Program-made: the position numbers and the translations under genes | Source of the DNA: Sphingobacterium sp. | GTDB lineage: Bacteria > Bacteroidota > Bacteroidia > Sphingobacteriales > Sphingobacteriaceae | NCBI GenBank assembly: GCA_031286695.1 | Contig: JAITTY010000007.1 | Span: forward strand, 1 to 64,000 | DNA: 64,000 bases | Direction: 5' to 3' | The notes under the pieces: generated by a model | What the model was told of the DNA's origin: nothing | The model's input: the letters and a program-made list of their open reading frames with translations, nothing else | The model's database searches: none | In this document: positions 28,446 to 38,205 of the stretch, piece after piece | Layout of the letters: the number at the start of each line of letters is the position of its first letter | Numbering within the stretch: position 1 is the stretch's first letter

Positions 28446-30875
28446 ATGAAAAGAACTTTTCTAGGACTTGTTTTAAGTCTAGGATTGGTAGGAGCAATTC
28501 ATTTGGATGCATCGGCGCAAAGTAAGGGGATACATGGCCGTGTTAAAACCAAAGATGGTGCACCAATTGAATCAGCTACAGTAACCATAGTTTCTTTAGG
28601 TAGATCTACTTCGACTTCTGGTGATGGAAGCTTTCATTTCTCTAATCTTCCAGATGGAACCTATACTATTCGGATCAAAAGTATCGGAAATGGAGCTGAG
28701 GAGCGGACTATCGAGGTTAAAAATGGAAAGGCGACAGCCATTAATGTTGCTTTGAATATTTCTGAATCTCAATTGGAACAGGTAGAAGTGGTGGGCTACA
28801 ACTCGCATAACAGCAAAACAGTTAATGTCGGTAAAGCAGGTATTATTGACCGGGATTTGCCGCAGAGTGTACAAATTATCAACGAACAGGTGATTGCGGA
28901 TCAACAGGTTAATCGCCTGAGTGATGCGTTGAAAAATGCAAACGGTGTTGCGATGGGAGCGAATCGTGGCGGGGTAAATGAAAACTTCTACGCCAGAGGG
29001 TACAGTTTAGGTTCAAATAACATATTTAAGAATGGTATTCGGACAAATAATGGGGCGTCTATTGAAGCCTCTACTTTGGAATCTGTTGAAATACTGAAAG
29101 GTAGTGCGGCTTTACTTTATGGCGGGGTAACTGGAGGCGCTGTTATTAATATGATAACTAAAAAGCCTAAATTTAATTATGGAGGAGAAGTAAGTTTTCG
29201 AACAGGAAGCTACGATTTTTACAAACCAACTATTGATGTCTATGGCCCTTTAAGTAATAATGTCGCATTTAGAATTATAGGAACCTACGAAAATGCCAGA
29301 AGTTTTAGAGACGTTGTTAAGAATAACCGAACGTATGTAAATCCTTCTTTATTGATAAAAGCATCGGAAAAAACAGAGATTGAAATAAATGGTGATTATT
29401 TGAAAGCAAGTAATACACCGGATTTTGGTATTGGTACGGTCGACGGAAAAATCGATCAGGCAATTGGACGAAATAGATTTTTAAATACAGTTTGGGCATA
29501 TAATAATATTGAACAGACTAATTTCCAGACAGCGTTAAACCATAAATTTAATGACAATTGGAAGTTAAATATCGCATTGGGGGCACAGTCTTACAATAGA
29601 GATTATTATGGCGCTGAAAGGGTTCAGATTCAGGCGAATGGAGATCTGAATATTGCCTTGAATAAAACAAAATCAAAAGAAATCACGACCAATCAGCAAA
29701 TAAATTTAACAGGAAAATTTTACACATCAGGGATTAAACATAATTTGTTAGTTGGAGGTGATGCAGATCAGTCTGATACGAAAAACTTTACTTATAATAT
29801 TTCTAGTGAGGGCAATGTTTTCGGCTGGGATGGAAAAACAAAAGTCTACGATCTTATTAATGTTTTTCATCCTGGTGGCGAACGTACAGATATACCTGAT
29901 GCCTCATTTAAGAATTCGACAAGAACAGAAATCTATAGATCTGGTGTGTTTGTTCAGGATTTAATCGAACTATCTGAAAAATTTAAAGTTCTTGCAGGAG
30001 TAAGGTATACTTATCAGAAAACTCCAGAATCAAGGGTGCTTGATGATAAGGGAAATCAAACGATCACACCGAACAAGCCGGAGGGACCTAAAATTGACAA
30101 GGCTTGGTCTCCGAAATTTGCATTGATATATCAACCAATTAAAAGCTCAAGCATTTTTGTTACCTATGCAAGTAATTTTGAAGCAAATACAGGATATGAT
30201 CGTGACTATCGTTCCTTAGGGCCTTCGATAATTGATCAATACGAATTTGGAGTCAAGAACGAATTTATGAATGGTCGCTTAACGGCTAATGCATCGGTTT
30301 ATCGAATCAAAAATAACAGGTTTGCTCAAGCTGTTATTTCAGAGGATGGATCTATCAAAGATAATCAGATGAAGGAATTTACCGGAGAGACAACTTCGGA
30401 TGGGGTTGAAGTTGACTTGCGTGGACAGCTAGTAAAAGGACTAAATATTATTGCCGGCTATAGCTATAATTTTAGACGGTATACGAAAACAAGTGATATG
30501 GGCAATGCAGAAGGCGAGAGACAGGTAGGGTCAACTCCACATACCGCTAATGGAACAGTGTTTTATACCTTTCAAGATGGATCAGTAAAGGGGGTGAAAT
30601 TAGGTTTCTCTGCTTTTTATACAGGCCGTCGCAATGCGGGGTGGAACAATACCAAAGCGAATATCAGAGACGGCCTAAATCGTTTGATATCAGTTAGTCC
30701 ATTTACAACAATAGATTTTTCAGCTGGTTATGAGTATAAAAACTGGAGTATCCTGGGTAAGTTATCTAATATTACCAATGCGTTCAACTACTATATCCAT
30801 GAAAACTATAGCGTGAATCCGATTCCGCCGCGTAGTTTTATGGCAACTCTAGCGTATAAATTTGAGAAGAGGTAA
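28446..30875 (+). CDS. TonB-dependent siderophore receptor
   Basis: 809 residues from the ATG at 28446 (a longer frame to a TTG at 28404 overlaps the promoter box and is rejected). A signal peptide ends near ASAQ; a carboxypeptidase-regulatory-like beta-sandwich covers about 27-105 (GIHGRVKTKDGAPIESATV), a plug starts at DLPQSVQIINEQ, and the barrel has strands typical of ferrichrome/ferric-siderophore receptors (FVQDLIELSEKFKVLAGVRY). It imports iron-siderophore complexes through the outer membrane with TonB energy. No SusD partner is present, supporting a siderophore rather than glycan role. Confidence 0.92.
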   Translation: MKRTFLGLVLSLGLVGAIHLDASAQSKGIHGRVKTKDGAPIESATVTIVSLGRSTSTSGDGSFHFSNLPDGTYTIRIKSIGNGAEERTIEVKNGKATAINVALNISESQLEQVEVVGYNSHNSKTVNVGKAGIIDRDLPQSVQIINEQVIADQQVNRLSDALKNANGVAMGANRGGVNENFYARGYSLGSNNIFKNGIRTNNGASIEASTLESVEILKGSAALLYGGVTGGAVINMITKKPKFNYGGEVSFRTGSYDFYKPTIDVYGPLSNNVAFRIIGTYENARSFRDVVKNNRTYVNPSLLIKASEKTEIEINGDYLKASNTPDFGIGTVDGKIDQAIGRNRFLNTVWAYNNIEQTNFQTALNHKFNDNWKLNIALGAQSYNRDYYGAERVQIQANGDLNIALNKTKSKEITTNQQINLTGKFYTSGIKHNLLVGGDADQSDTKNFTYNISSEGNVFGWDGKTKVYDLINVFHPGGERTDIPDASFKNSTRTEIYRSGVFVQDLIELSEKFKVLAGVRYTYQKTPESRVLDDKGNQTITPNKPEGPKIDKAWSPKFALIYQPIKSSSIFVTYASNFEANTGYDRDYRSLGPSIIDQYEFGVKNEFMNGRLTANASVYRIKNNRFAQAVISEDGSIKDNQMKEFTGETTSDGVEVDLRGQLVKGLNIIAGYSYNFRRYTKTSDMGNAEGERQVGSTPHTANGTVFYTFQDGSVKGVKLGFSAFYTGRRNAGWNNTKANIRDGLNRLISVSPFTTIDFSAGYEYKNWSILGKLSNITNAFNYYIHENYSVNPIPPRSFMATLAYKFEKR

Positions 30876-30893
30876 TATTGCTCTTTAATCCAT

Positions 30894-30933
30894 AAAAAAA
30901 ACGGAGTTAGCATGTCGCTGACTCCGTTTTTTT
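30894..30933 (+). terminator. Terminator after the TonB-dependent receptor gene
   Basis: Stem ACGGAGTTAGC / GCTGACTCCGT (one G-U) flanked by seven A and seven T, loop ATGTC; usable in both directions, so it may also end the convergent lysR-type gene. Confidence 0.85.
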
Positions 30934-30959
30934 ATACTGGAATTTCAATCGATGCCACT

Positions 30960-31841
30960 TTAGGACGCATTAAAATCAAGATACTCTTTCTGGATACAGG
31001 TTATAAATTCGCCTAATGCACTGTTTTTACTTTTTATATTAGAGACCAGGATCACTTCTGTTTTGCTATCCATATCTTCAAGCTTCATGATTTTTAGGTT
31101 TAAATGCGGGTATTGTTTGATAGTGGAATAGGGGACGACCGCCAAGCCCAAACCTTGTGACACTAGCTCAAGGATGGAAGACATCGAATTGCTCTGGTGT
31201 ACAATCTTAGGTTCGAAGCCCATGCGATTACAGGTGTTAATAACAAGCCTGTGATATTCGGAAGCGTATTTCTGATTGAAAGAAATGAAACTTTCATTAA
31301 AAAAGTTGATCGCATTAAATTCCACCTGTGAATGACCTACAATCACCATCGGGTCTTCGAAAAGAGAAGTGGTCAGCAATTCATTTGAATAAATTGGAGC
31401 GCGCATGATGCCTAGATCCAATTTTCCATTTTCCAAAGCCAGCTTTTGCTTCTGTGTCGAAGTTTCAAAAAGACTAACCCGTAAGTATGGAAACTTTTGT
31501 TGAATTTGTTTCAATACTGTGGCAAGCATCTTTTTTGGTGTTGAACTGATATAGCCCAGTTTGAATTCTCCAGAGATATTGTTGTGAATCTGTTTGGTGA
31601 TCGTTTTACTGTGCTCGATATTTTGTAGGATTTCCATAACCTCCTCCAAAAAGTATTTACCTGCTTCCGTTAGCTCGACGCGTTTGTTGGTCCGGAAGAA
31701 AAGAATAACACCTAATTCGTCTTCTAGATCTTTAATCTGCCGGCTTAATGGGGGCTGGGACATAAATAAGCGTTCTGCTGCTCGGCCAAAATGAAGCTCT
31801 TCGGCTACTGTTTTGAAATAAATGAGATGTCGGATTTCCAT
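30960..31841 (-). CDS. LysR family transcriptional regulator
   Basis: 293 residues from the ATG at 31841; a TTG ten codons upstream is less likely because the family starts MEIRHLIYF. The N-terminal winged helix-turn-helix is complete (FGRAAERLFMSQPPLSRQIKDLEDELGVILFFR), followed by a periplasmic-binding-protein-like effector domain (YISSTPKKMLATVLK and later LELVSQGLGLAVVPYS). It is divergent from the methyltransferase gene, a usual place for a LysR target, but no operator could be identified with confidence. Confidence 0.92.
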   Translation of the reverse strand: MEIRHLIYFKTVAEELHFGRAAERLFMSQPPLSRQIKDLEDELGVILFFRTNKRVELTEAGKYFLEEVMEILQNIEHSKTITKQIHNNISGEFKLGYISSTPKKMLATVLKQIQQKFPYLRVSLFETSTQKQKLALENGKLDLGIMRAPIYSNELLTTSLFEDPMVIVGHSQVEFNAINFFNESFISFNQKYASEYHRLVINTCNRMGFEPKIVHQSNSMSSILELVSQGLGLAVVPYSTIKQYPHLNLKIMKLEDMDSKTEVILVSNIKSKNSALGEFITCIQKEYLDFNAS

Positions 31842-32006
31842 CGATACTTTTTTGGTATGAATTGATGACAAAATAAATATTTTTAATGAATTCCAGTTAG
31901 TCCTACCTTTAAATTATTAAAAATTAATGGATGAAATACCCGACGGACAGTAGATATTGCTGTAGGGGGGAATCTATCTGAACTTTAGAGAATAAACAAT
32001 TTACAG

Positions 32007-32720
32007 ATGAACAAAGCTACACTACAGGAGATTGAAACACGGTTTGACAATGATGTCGAACGGTTCTCAAATTTAGAAACAGGTCAAGCAACCACATTGG
32101 ATGCGGTATGGAATATGGAGCTTATTACGGATGCTATCGTCAGTCTTTATCCAAACGCTCAAAATATATTGGACATTGGATGTGGGGCAGGCAATTACGA
32201 CGTAAAACTATTGCAAAAAATGCAGTCTAATCCAAATGTTAGTCTGTTAGACTTGAGCCAGCCTATGCTAAATAGAGCAAAGGAACGCGTTGAAAAATTA
32301 ACCAACGGAGAAATTCAGTTGATTAAAGGCGATTTTCGTGCTGCTGCTTTGGAGGAAAACAAATTTGATGTCATTATCGCAACATCCGTTTTACATCACC
32401 TTCGAGATGATAAAGATTGGGAAAATACGTTTAGCAAGCTGTTCCGCTTATTGAGAAACGGAGGAAGTCTGTGGATTTTTGATCTGATTGAACAAAATAA
32501 TGAACAGCTTCAAAAACTAATTTATAGGGAAAAATATGGAGAATACTTAGCTGACCTGAAGGATGAACAGTACCGTGATCATGTTTTTGACTATATTGAA
32601 CACGAGGATACACCAAGATCGCTGATTTATCAACTAAACTTATTGACACAAGTTGGATTTAAAAATGTTGATGTTTTACACAAAAATCTTTGTTTTGCTT
32701 CTTTTATGGGATTCAAATAA
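32007..32720 (+). CDS. Class I SAM-dependent methyltransferase
   Basis: 237 residues. The SAM-binding motif I is ILDIGCGAGNYDVKLL, motif II is SLLDLSQPML, and DVIIATSVLHHLRDDKDW is motif IV. The substrate is unknown. It is divergent from the LysR regulator, which might control it. Confidence 0.87.
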   Translation: MNKATLQEIETRFDNDVERFSNLETGQATTLDAVWNMELITDAIVSLYPNAQNILDIGCGAGNYDVKLLQKMQSNPNVSLLDLSQPMLNRAKERVEKLTNGEIQLIKGDFRAAALEENKFDVIIATSVLHHLRDDKDWENTFSKLFRLLRNGGSLWIFDLIEQNNEQLQKLIYREKYGEYLADLKDEQYRDHVFDYIEHEDTPRSLIYQLNLLTQVGFKNVDVLHKNLCFASFMGFK

Positions 32721-32749
32721 GGGTTGGAAAACGAGTGTCAAATAAATAA

Positions 32750-32770
32750 GGCGATACGGGGAGTATCGCC
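32750..32770. terminator. Weak terminator-like hairpin between the methyltransferase and NUDIX genes
   Basis: An 8-bp perfect stem GGCGATAC / GTATCGCC with a 5-base loop. A good T-run is lacking on either side (TTATTTATTT on the minus strand). The remaining 32771-33018 has no convincing gene. Confidence 0.4.
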
Positions 32771-33018
32771 ATAAAATCACACTAACTATTAAAAAACCTA
32801 TAGGACTAGGAATTTACAAATTCAATAAACCAATGTATGTCTCCATCCCACGCTCCTCTACTTTTATTCCTCGTCACATGCGAGATGTCAAATAAATAAT
32901 AAAATGTAATTATTAAGGTCAATACTTTAAAAAAATCAAGTATTTCCATTGGTTTACGTAAAGATATGTCTTTATTTTTTAAATACAAATAAAAATGATG
33001 AAAATTGAAAAATTATTA

Positions 33019-33474
33019 TTACTTGACTGTTTTTAAGAATTCTTCCCAGGCGATTTGATCTGTTTTGAAGGTCAAATCTGCCGTTAAAACCGATTCAATT
33101 GGTACCCATCGAAAAGACTGAAGCTTATTATCTTCAGCTCTCTGATCAGGATCGAAATCAAAAGCTTTGGTAGTCGTTCTGATCTGAATAGCTGAGGTAT
33201 TCTTTACCTGATAATAAATCGATATGATTTGGCTATCGTTAAAGCTGGATTTCTCATAAAAGTCTGTGGTGTAAATATGTTTAACCACAGCAATGTCAAA
33301 ATCACATTCTTCCTGATACTCCCGGATCAAAGCATCCAATAAGCCTTCCCCGTATTCTAAGCCCCCACCAGGGAATTTGGTAAATGAAACATTTTCCGTT
33401 CTTTCGTCGCTGATCAATACTTCTTGGTTTTCATTGATCAATATTCCGTACACTCTTACGTTAAATGGAAACAT
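33019..33474 (-). CDS. NUDIX hydrolase
   Basis: 151 residues. The Nudix box is complete: GGGLEYGEGLLDALIREYQ followed by EECDFD, with the REx2EE metal ligands. It hydrolyses a nucleoside diphosphate linked to another group; the substrate cannot be told. It follows the unknown gene at 33512 by 37 bases on the same strand. Confidence 0.9.
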   Translation of the reverse strand: MFPFNVRVYGILINENQEVLISDERTENVSFTKFPGGGLEYGEGLLDALIREYQEECDFDIAVVKHIYTTDFYEKSSFNDSQIISIYYQVKNTSAIQIRTTTKAFDFDPDQRAEDNKLQSFRWVPIESVLTADLTFKTDQIAWEEFLKTVK

Positions 33475-33511
33475 GGGTTAATGATGTTTGTATATATTTA
33501 GTTTCTGTTTT

Positions 33512-34258
33512 TTACAGTGGCATAAAACCATTGTCTACTGCAAATTCATCCAATCCGATATAGGAATAATGTCTGGGAAGAAACCAGCCTATTGCTTCCA
33601 TGATATTGGTAAATTCTTTTTCAGTCCTGAATTGATTCGCAACGATATTGAATGCCAAATCTTGTGAAGCATTTTCTTCATCTTTATAATTACGGGCAAG
33701 GAGCATCACCTTTGCGTTCTTTACGCCATAATAATCCAAAAATTCACGTAATTGGGTGCGGACAGCTTGTGGAAGAATCGTCTCGGCAGGTTGCCCCACT
33801 AATATTTCTTCATCTTGGCCGATAATCGTTTGTTCATTTTTCTTTGAGAAAACACTATCATCTGTATAAAACTCTTCGTTTAAAAAGTAGTTAACCAAGT
33901 CGCCATAGGTGAATACCCAGTCGGGGTTTTCATTTTGTGTATTGATAGCAATACCAAAGCCTTTTGGCAACACGTAATCCTTAAGCCGATTTTTAATGAC
34001 AAAAGCCTGAAAATTCTGATCTTTCGGAACACTTTCAAGTTGGAAATAAGGAAATCCGTCAGGCCCAACAACCACTTCTGTTTCTGCTAATTTTAAGGTG
34101 CATTCAGCAATATTGGCCAGAAATATATCACGCCACTCTTCATCCCGCTCTTCAAAGGGAACTTCCATCAGGCTATTTATTATAATCGTTTTTTCCAGGT
34201 CTCCCAATCGATTATCATTGGCATTGTTGCTATCGTCAAATAAATGTATTGTATTCAT
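33512..34258 (-). CDS. Hypothetical cytoplasmic protein
   Basis: 248 residues, acidic, without signal peptide or membrane helix. I do not recognise the family. The C-terminal half has an alternating helix/strand pattern (VRTQLREFLDYYGVKNAKVMLLARNY) that suggests a folded domain, and the N-terminus is rich in Asn/Asp. It lies between the DEAD-box helicase gene (52 bases upstream) and a NUDIX gene, possibly one transcript. Codon use looks like the neighbours, so it is likely a real gene. Confidence 0.7.
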   Translation of the reverse strand: MNTIHLFDDSNNANDNRLGDLEKTIIINSLMEVPFEERDEEWRDIFLANIAECTLKLAETEVVVGPDGFPYFQLESVPKDQNFQAFVIKNRLKDYVLPKGFGIAINTQNENPDWVFTYGDLVNYFLNEEFYTDDSVFSKKNEQTIIGQDEEILVGQPAETILPQAVRTQLREFLDYYGVKNAKVMLLARNYKDEENASQDLAFNIVANQFRTEKEFTNIMEAIGWFLPRHYSYIGLDEFAVDNGFMPL

Positions 34259-34310
34259 CTCGGATTGTGATTTTTTGATTTGCTGGTAAAAGTAAAAGAA
34301 TATTTATTAA

Positions 34311-35501
34311 TTAACGACGTTTTCTTGATTTCGAAGCGCCTTTTCGTTGATTGTTTTGGCTACTGGAAAGCATTTTCTCCCAGCTTAATAAATAAGGATG
34401 TTGATCATCAATTTTAATTTGCCGTTTTAAGGATAACTGTAATTTTATCCACTTTTCATTGTCCTCTGCATCGCAAAAGGTAAACGCATTTCCCGCCGCT
34501 TCCGAACGACCTGTTCGACCAATTCGATGCGTATAGAGCTCAGGGCTATCTGGAATCTCGTAGTTGATGATAGCCTCTAAGTCCGGAAAATCTACCCCTC
34601 GAGCCAAGAGGTCCGTCGCAATTAATACACGTACCTCTTTTTTTCTGAACTTATCAATAATCTCTTCTCGTTTTTGCTGTGCTATATCGCCATATAATGC
34701 CGAGCAAGAAATGCCGTGTCGATCTAGATCTGTTGCGATCCGTTCGACTGCATGAACTGTTCGCGTGAAAACAATTACCTGTCGTGAGACACGGTTCTCA
34801 AGGAGATAACGGAGAAGATTCTTTTTATCATTTTTATCGACATAGAGTACATATTCTTCTATTTGGCCCTTTTTGGCCGTTGCTTCTAGGCTGATCTCGA
34901 CAGGGTTACTTAATCTCTTTCGAACAATTTTTTCGATTTCAAGGGTTTTCGTTGCTGAACTGAAAATGGTTTGTCTCTCAGCGGGCAATGTGCTGATAAT
35001 TTTATTGATTTCCTTTGTGAAACCGAGATCCAACAATTGATCGAATTCATCGATCACCAAGGTATCTATCGTTTTTAGATCGATAACGCCTTGTTCAATA
35101 AAATCTAGCAAACGTCCTGGAGTAGCAAGGACCATACGGGCTTTCGGATAAACGTCGAGTTGACTTTCATAAGTTCCCCCACCATAGAAACTAGCGATAG
35201 TCAAACCCATGCCATCAATAAGGCCTGATATGCGCTGTTTGGTCTGTATACAGAGTTCCCGTGTAGGAAGGAGTATAAGGACCGATAAGTGGTCTGCAGT
35301 AATCTTGGTTCGTAAGCGCTGAATAATAGGGATAGCGTAAGCCTCCGTTTTTCCCGTGCCGGTTGGGGCAATCGCCAAACAGTCTCTACCTTCCAAAATG
35401 GCAGGAATAGCTATTTCTTGAATAGGTGTAAGCGAAGAAAGCCTTTGTTTTTCAAGATTAGCGGTAAGGATTTTATCGAGTTTAAGTGCTGAAAAATTCA
35501 A
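34311..35501 (-). CDS. DEAD-box RNA helicase (DEFD variant)
   Basis: 397 residues from a TTG at 35501 (MNFSALKLDKIL); the frame continues seven codons to another TTG. Motifs in order: Q motif LTPIQEIAIPAIL, Walker A APTGTGKTEAYAIP, PTRELCIQT, TPGRLLDFI, Walker B DEFD (not DEAD), SATKT, IVFTRTVHAVERI, LIATDLLARGVDFPD and HRIGRTGR. It unwinds short RNA duplexes with ATP. It has a short basic C-terminal tail (KGASKSRKRR). The closest bacterial type is RhlE/CshA-like; the start codon is uncertain. Confidence 0.9.
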   Translation of the reverse strand: MNFSALKLDKILTANLEKQRLSSLTPIQEIAIPAILEGRDCLAIAPTGTGKTEAYAIPIIQRLRTKITADHLSVLILLPTRELCIQTKQRISGLIDGMGLTIASFYGGGTYESQLDVYPKARMVLATPGRLLDFIEQGVIDLKTIDTLVIDEFDQLLDLGFTKEINKIISTLPAERQTIFSSATKTLEIEKIVRKRLSNPVEISLEATAKKGQIEEYVLYVDKNDKKNLLRYLLENRVSRQVIVFTRTVHAVERIATDLDRHGISCSALYGDIAQQKREEIIDKFRKKEVRVLIATDLLARGVDFPDLEAIINYEIPDSPELYTHRIGRTGRSEAAGNAFTFCDAEDNEKWIKLQLSLKRQIKIDDQHPYLLSWEKMLSSSQNNQRKGASKSRKRR

Positions 35502-35728
35502 AATAATGAATGTAAAACCCAAAAATAAAAATTAAAAAGGACAATGGTGTTTTTGCCTGCTTATTGGAATTAAAAATCTGTAAAAATTAGGATTTTTTGT
35601 CAAAAAGTACTAATTTGAGAAATTAGAATATTCTATTTCAAATCTGAATTATTGATTATCAATTTATTTGATAAACACCAATTATATAGAATAATATTTT
35701 TGTTAAATTTGTTGAAACAAAAAAGAAT

Positions 35729-38143
35729 ATGTTTGATACTGCATTTGACCAAAACAATGAATCTATTTCCACTTTGAGCTTTGACGAGTTCAAAAAGATT
35801 ATTGTGAATGATTATCGAACTGCCTTAGAAAGTCGTTACGTGAGTTTATTGGGACGTAAAGAAGTGCTTACAGGTAAGGCTAAGTTTGGTATTTTTGGCG
35901 ATGGAAAAGAATTGGCACAAATCGCGATGGCTAAAGTTTTCAGAAATGGGGACTGGCGGTCGGGATATTACCGTGACCAAACATTTATATTTGCTTCTGG
36001 CATCAGTGATGTCTACCATTTTTTCTCTCAATTATATGCCCATCCCGATGTCGAGGCAGATCCTTCTTCTGCAGGAAGGCAAATGAACTGCCATTTTTCG
36101 ACGCGTGTTGTGGACGACCAAGGGAACTGGTTGGATCAAATGGTTCAGAAAAACTCGTTTTCAGATATTTCGACCACCGGTGGTCAGATGGCAAGATTGC
36201 TGGGCTTGGGCTTGGCTTCTAAGTTGTATAAGCAGAATAGAAATTTAGACTATCTATCTTATTTTTCAAATAAAGGAAATGAAGTTGCATTCTGCACTAT
36301 TGGAAATGCAGCTACTTCTGAAGGTGTATTTTTTGAAGTCATTAACGCCGTAGGTGTTCACCAGATTCCAACAGTGATTTCTATTTGGGATGATGGATAT
36401 GGGATATCTGTGCCCAATGAAATTCAAACAACAAAGGGAGATATCTCAGAAGTCCTCAAAGGTTTTCAGAAGGAAGAACTGACAAACGGAATTGAGATAT
36501 TCAAAGTGAGGGGGTGGGATTATGCAGGTTTATGTGAAACCTACGAACAGGCCGCCCAAATTGCTCGCGAGAAACATATTCCATGTTTGATTCATGTGAC
36601 CGAATTGACGCAGCCTCAAGGACATTCTTCTTCAGGTTCACACGAAAGGTATAAATCGCAAGAAAGATTACAATGGGAAACTGACTTCGATTGTATCGCG
36701 AAAATGAAAGAATGGATCTTAAGTTCTGGTATTGCTACCATAGAAGAATTGGATCAATTGGATCAACATGCTAAAGATCATGTTCGTCAAGAACAAAAAC
36801 GAGCTTGGACCGATTATATTAAAACGTTGAGCACCGAAGCTAGGGAAGCCATTGATTTACTTCAGGGTATTCCAAATGAGCGGGCTGATTTTGCGTCAAA
36901 GAAATTACAATCGATGGTTGAGCCTTCTTTGAAGGAAGTTTACGGCCAGGTTCGTAAGGTATTGCACGAGCTTAAAGGTCAGCATAGCGAAGGGCGCCAG
37001 CAATTATTAAATTGGTACAAAGAGAAGCAAGAACTGAATGAGAAACGTTATAATTCAAAATTATTTACAGATGGTGTAGATTCACCTGCTCATGTGACGG
37101 TCGTACCTGCAGCTTACAGTGAAGAAGCTAAAGTGGTCGACGGACGTGAGGTCTTAAATCTATGTTTTGAAGAGAACTTTCGACGTGACGAAAGACTATT
37201 AGCGTTTGGAGAGGATGTTGGTAAGATTGGAGATGTGAATCAAGGTTTTGCAGGTTTACAGGAAAAGCTTGGTGTGCATCGCGTATTTGATACTGGTATT
37301 CGGGAGAATTCAATTATAGGAAAAGGACTTGGTTTGGCAATCCGTGGACTTCGCCCAATTGCTGAGATCCAATACCTGGATTATCTAATCTATGGTATTA
37401 CGGTAGCAAGTGATGATTTGGCAAGTTTAAGTTACCGCACCTTTGCTGGTCAGAAAGCACCATTAATTATTCGTACACGTGGCCATCGATTGGAAGGTAT
37501 ATGGCATTCCGGCTCGCCTATGTCTGTAATCTTAGGATCCTTGAGAGGTTTGCATGTATGTGTTCCGCGTAATATGACACAGGCAGCAGGTATGTACAAT
37601 ACGTTGTTCCGCTCTGACGAACCGGCTATCGTTGTCGAATGTCTGAATGGGTATCGTCTAAAAGAACGTCTTCCAGAAAACGTTGGTGAATTTACGGTAC
37701 CAATCGGTTATGCCGAATGTGTTAAAGAGGGAAGCGATATTACTGTAGTATCCTATGGATCAACTTTACGTGTTGTTGAAGAAGCAGCCGTGGAATTGGA
37801 ACGTTTGGGGATATTCATCGAAATTATTGATGCGCAAACATTGCAGCCTTTTGACAAAGGAAAACTTTGTGCCGAATCGCTTAAGAAAACAAATAAACTG
37901 CTTATTGTAGATGAGGATGTGCCCGGTGGGGCTTCAGCTTTCATCTTACAAGAGATATTAGAGAAGCAAAATGGCTACTACCTATTAGATAGTCAGCCGA
38001 GAACACTGACTGCAAAAGCACATCGCCCACCATATGGTTCCGACGGAGATTATTTCTCGAAGCCATCTTCTGACGATGTTGTCGAGACAGTGTATGCAAT
38101 TATGCATGAAGCTAATCCAGAAAAATATCCATCTATGTTTTAA
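35729..38143 (+). CDS. Single-chain alpha/beta E1 of a 2-oxoacid dehydrogenase complex
   Basis: 804 residues joining the E1 alpha and E1 beta chains. Alpha (about 30-400) contains the TPP region FCTIGNAATSEGVFFE and IWDDGYGISVPNE; beta (from about 460) contains FGEDVGKIGDVNQG, FDTGIRENSIIGKGLG and QYLDYLIYG. It decarboxylates a 2-oxoacid and passes the acyl group to lipoyl-E2. Branched-chain oxoacids are the likeliest substrates, by similarity to fused Bacteroidota E1 proteins. E2 and E3 genes are not in the window. An upstream TATTTTTG at 35695 is a possible promoter. Confidence 0.88.
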   Translation: MFDTAFDQNNESISTLSFDEFKKIIVNDYRTALESRYVSLLGRKEVLTGKAKFGIFGDGKELAQIAMAKVFRNGDWRSGYYRDQTFIFASGISDVYHFFSQLYAHPDVEADPSSAGRQMNCHFSTRVVDDQGNWLDQMVQKNSFSDISTTGGQMARLLGLGLASKLYKQNRNLDYLSYFSNKGNEVAFCTIGNAATSEGVFFEVINAVGVHQIPTVISIWDDGYGISVPNEIQTTKGDISEVLKGFQKEELTNGIEIFKVRGWDYAGLCETYEQAAQIAREKHIPCLIHVTELTQPQGHSSSGSHERYKSQERLQWETDFDCIAKMKEWILSSGIATIEELDQLDQHAKDHVRQEQKRAWTDYIKTLSTEAREAIDLLQGIPNERADFASKKLQSMVEPSLKEVYGQVRKVLHELKGQHSEGRQQLLNWYKEKQELNEKRYNSKLFTDGVDSPAHVTVVPAAYSEEAKVVDGREVLNLCFEENFRRDERLLAFGEDVGKIGDVNQGFAGLQEKLGVHRVFDTGIRENSIIGKGLGLAIRGLRPIAEIQYLDYLIYGITVASDDLASLSYRTFAGQKAPLIIRTRGHRLEGIWHSGSPMSVILGSLRGLHVCVPRNMTQAAGMYNTLFRSDEPAIVVECLNGYRLKERLPENVGEFTVPIGYAECVKEGSDITVVSYGSTLRVVEEAAVELERLGIFIEIIDAQTLQPFDKGKLCAESLKKTNKLLIVDEDVPGGASAFILQEILEKQNGYYLLDSQPRTLTAKAHRPPYGSDGDYFSKPSSDDVVETVYAIMHEANPEKYPSMF

Positions 38144-38161
38144 TAGATGGATACTTTTTTG
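38126..38161 (+). terminator. Terminator of the E1 gene, overlapping its stop codon
   Basis: An 11-bp stem TATCCATCTAT / ATAGATGGATA with a 6-base loop that contains part of the stop codon, followed by C and six T. Confidence 0.8.
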
Positions 38162-38205
38162 CTTCACTAAGCTAAATATTCCAGTGGGTGGAATGAGATC
38201 CTTTC

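Noticed and set aside
32806..32988. 60-residue minus-strand ORF between the methyltransferase and NUDIX genes
   Set aside because: A low-complexity frame in an A/T-rich gap with no recognisable motif or promoter.
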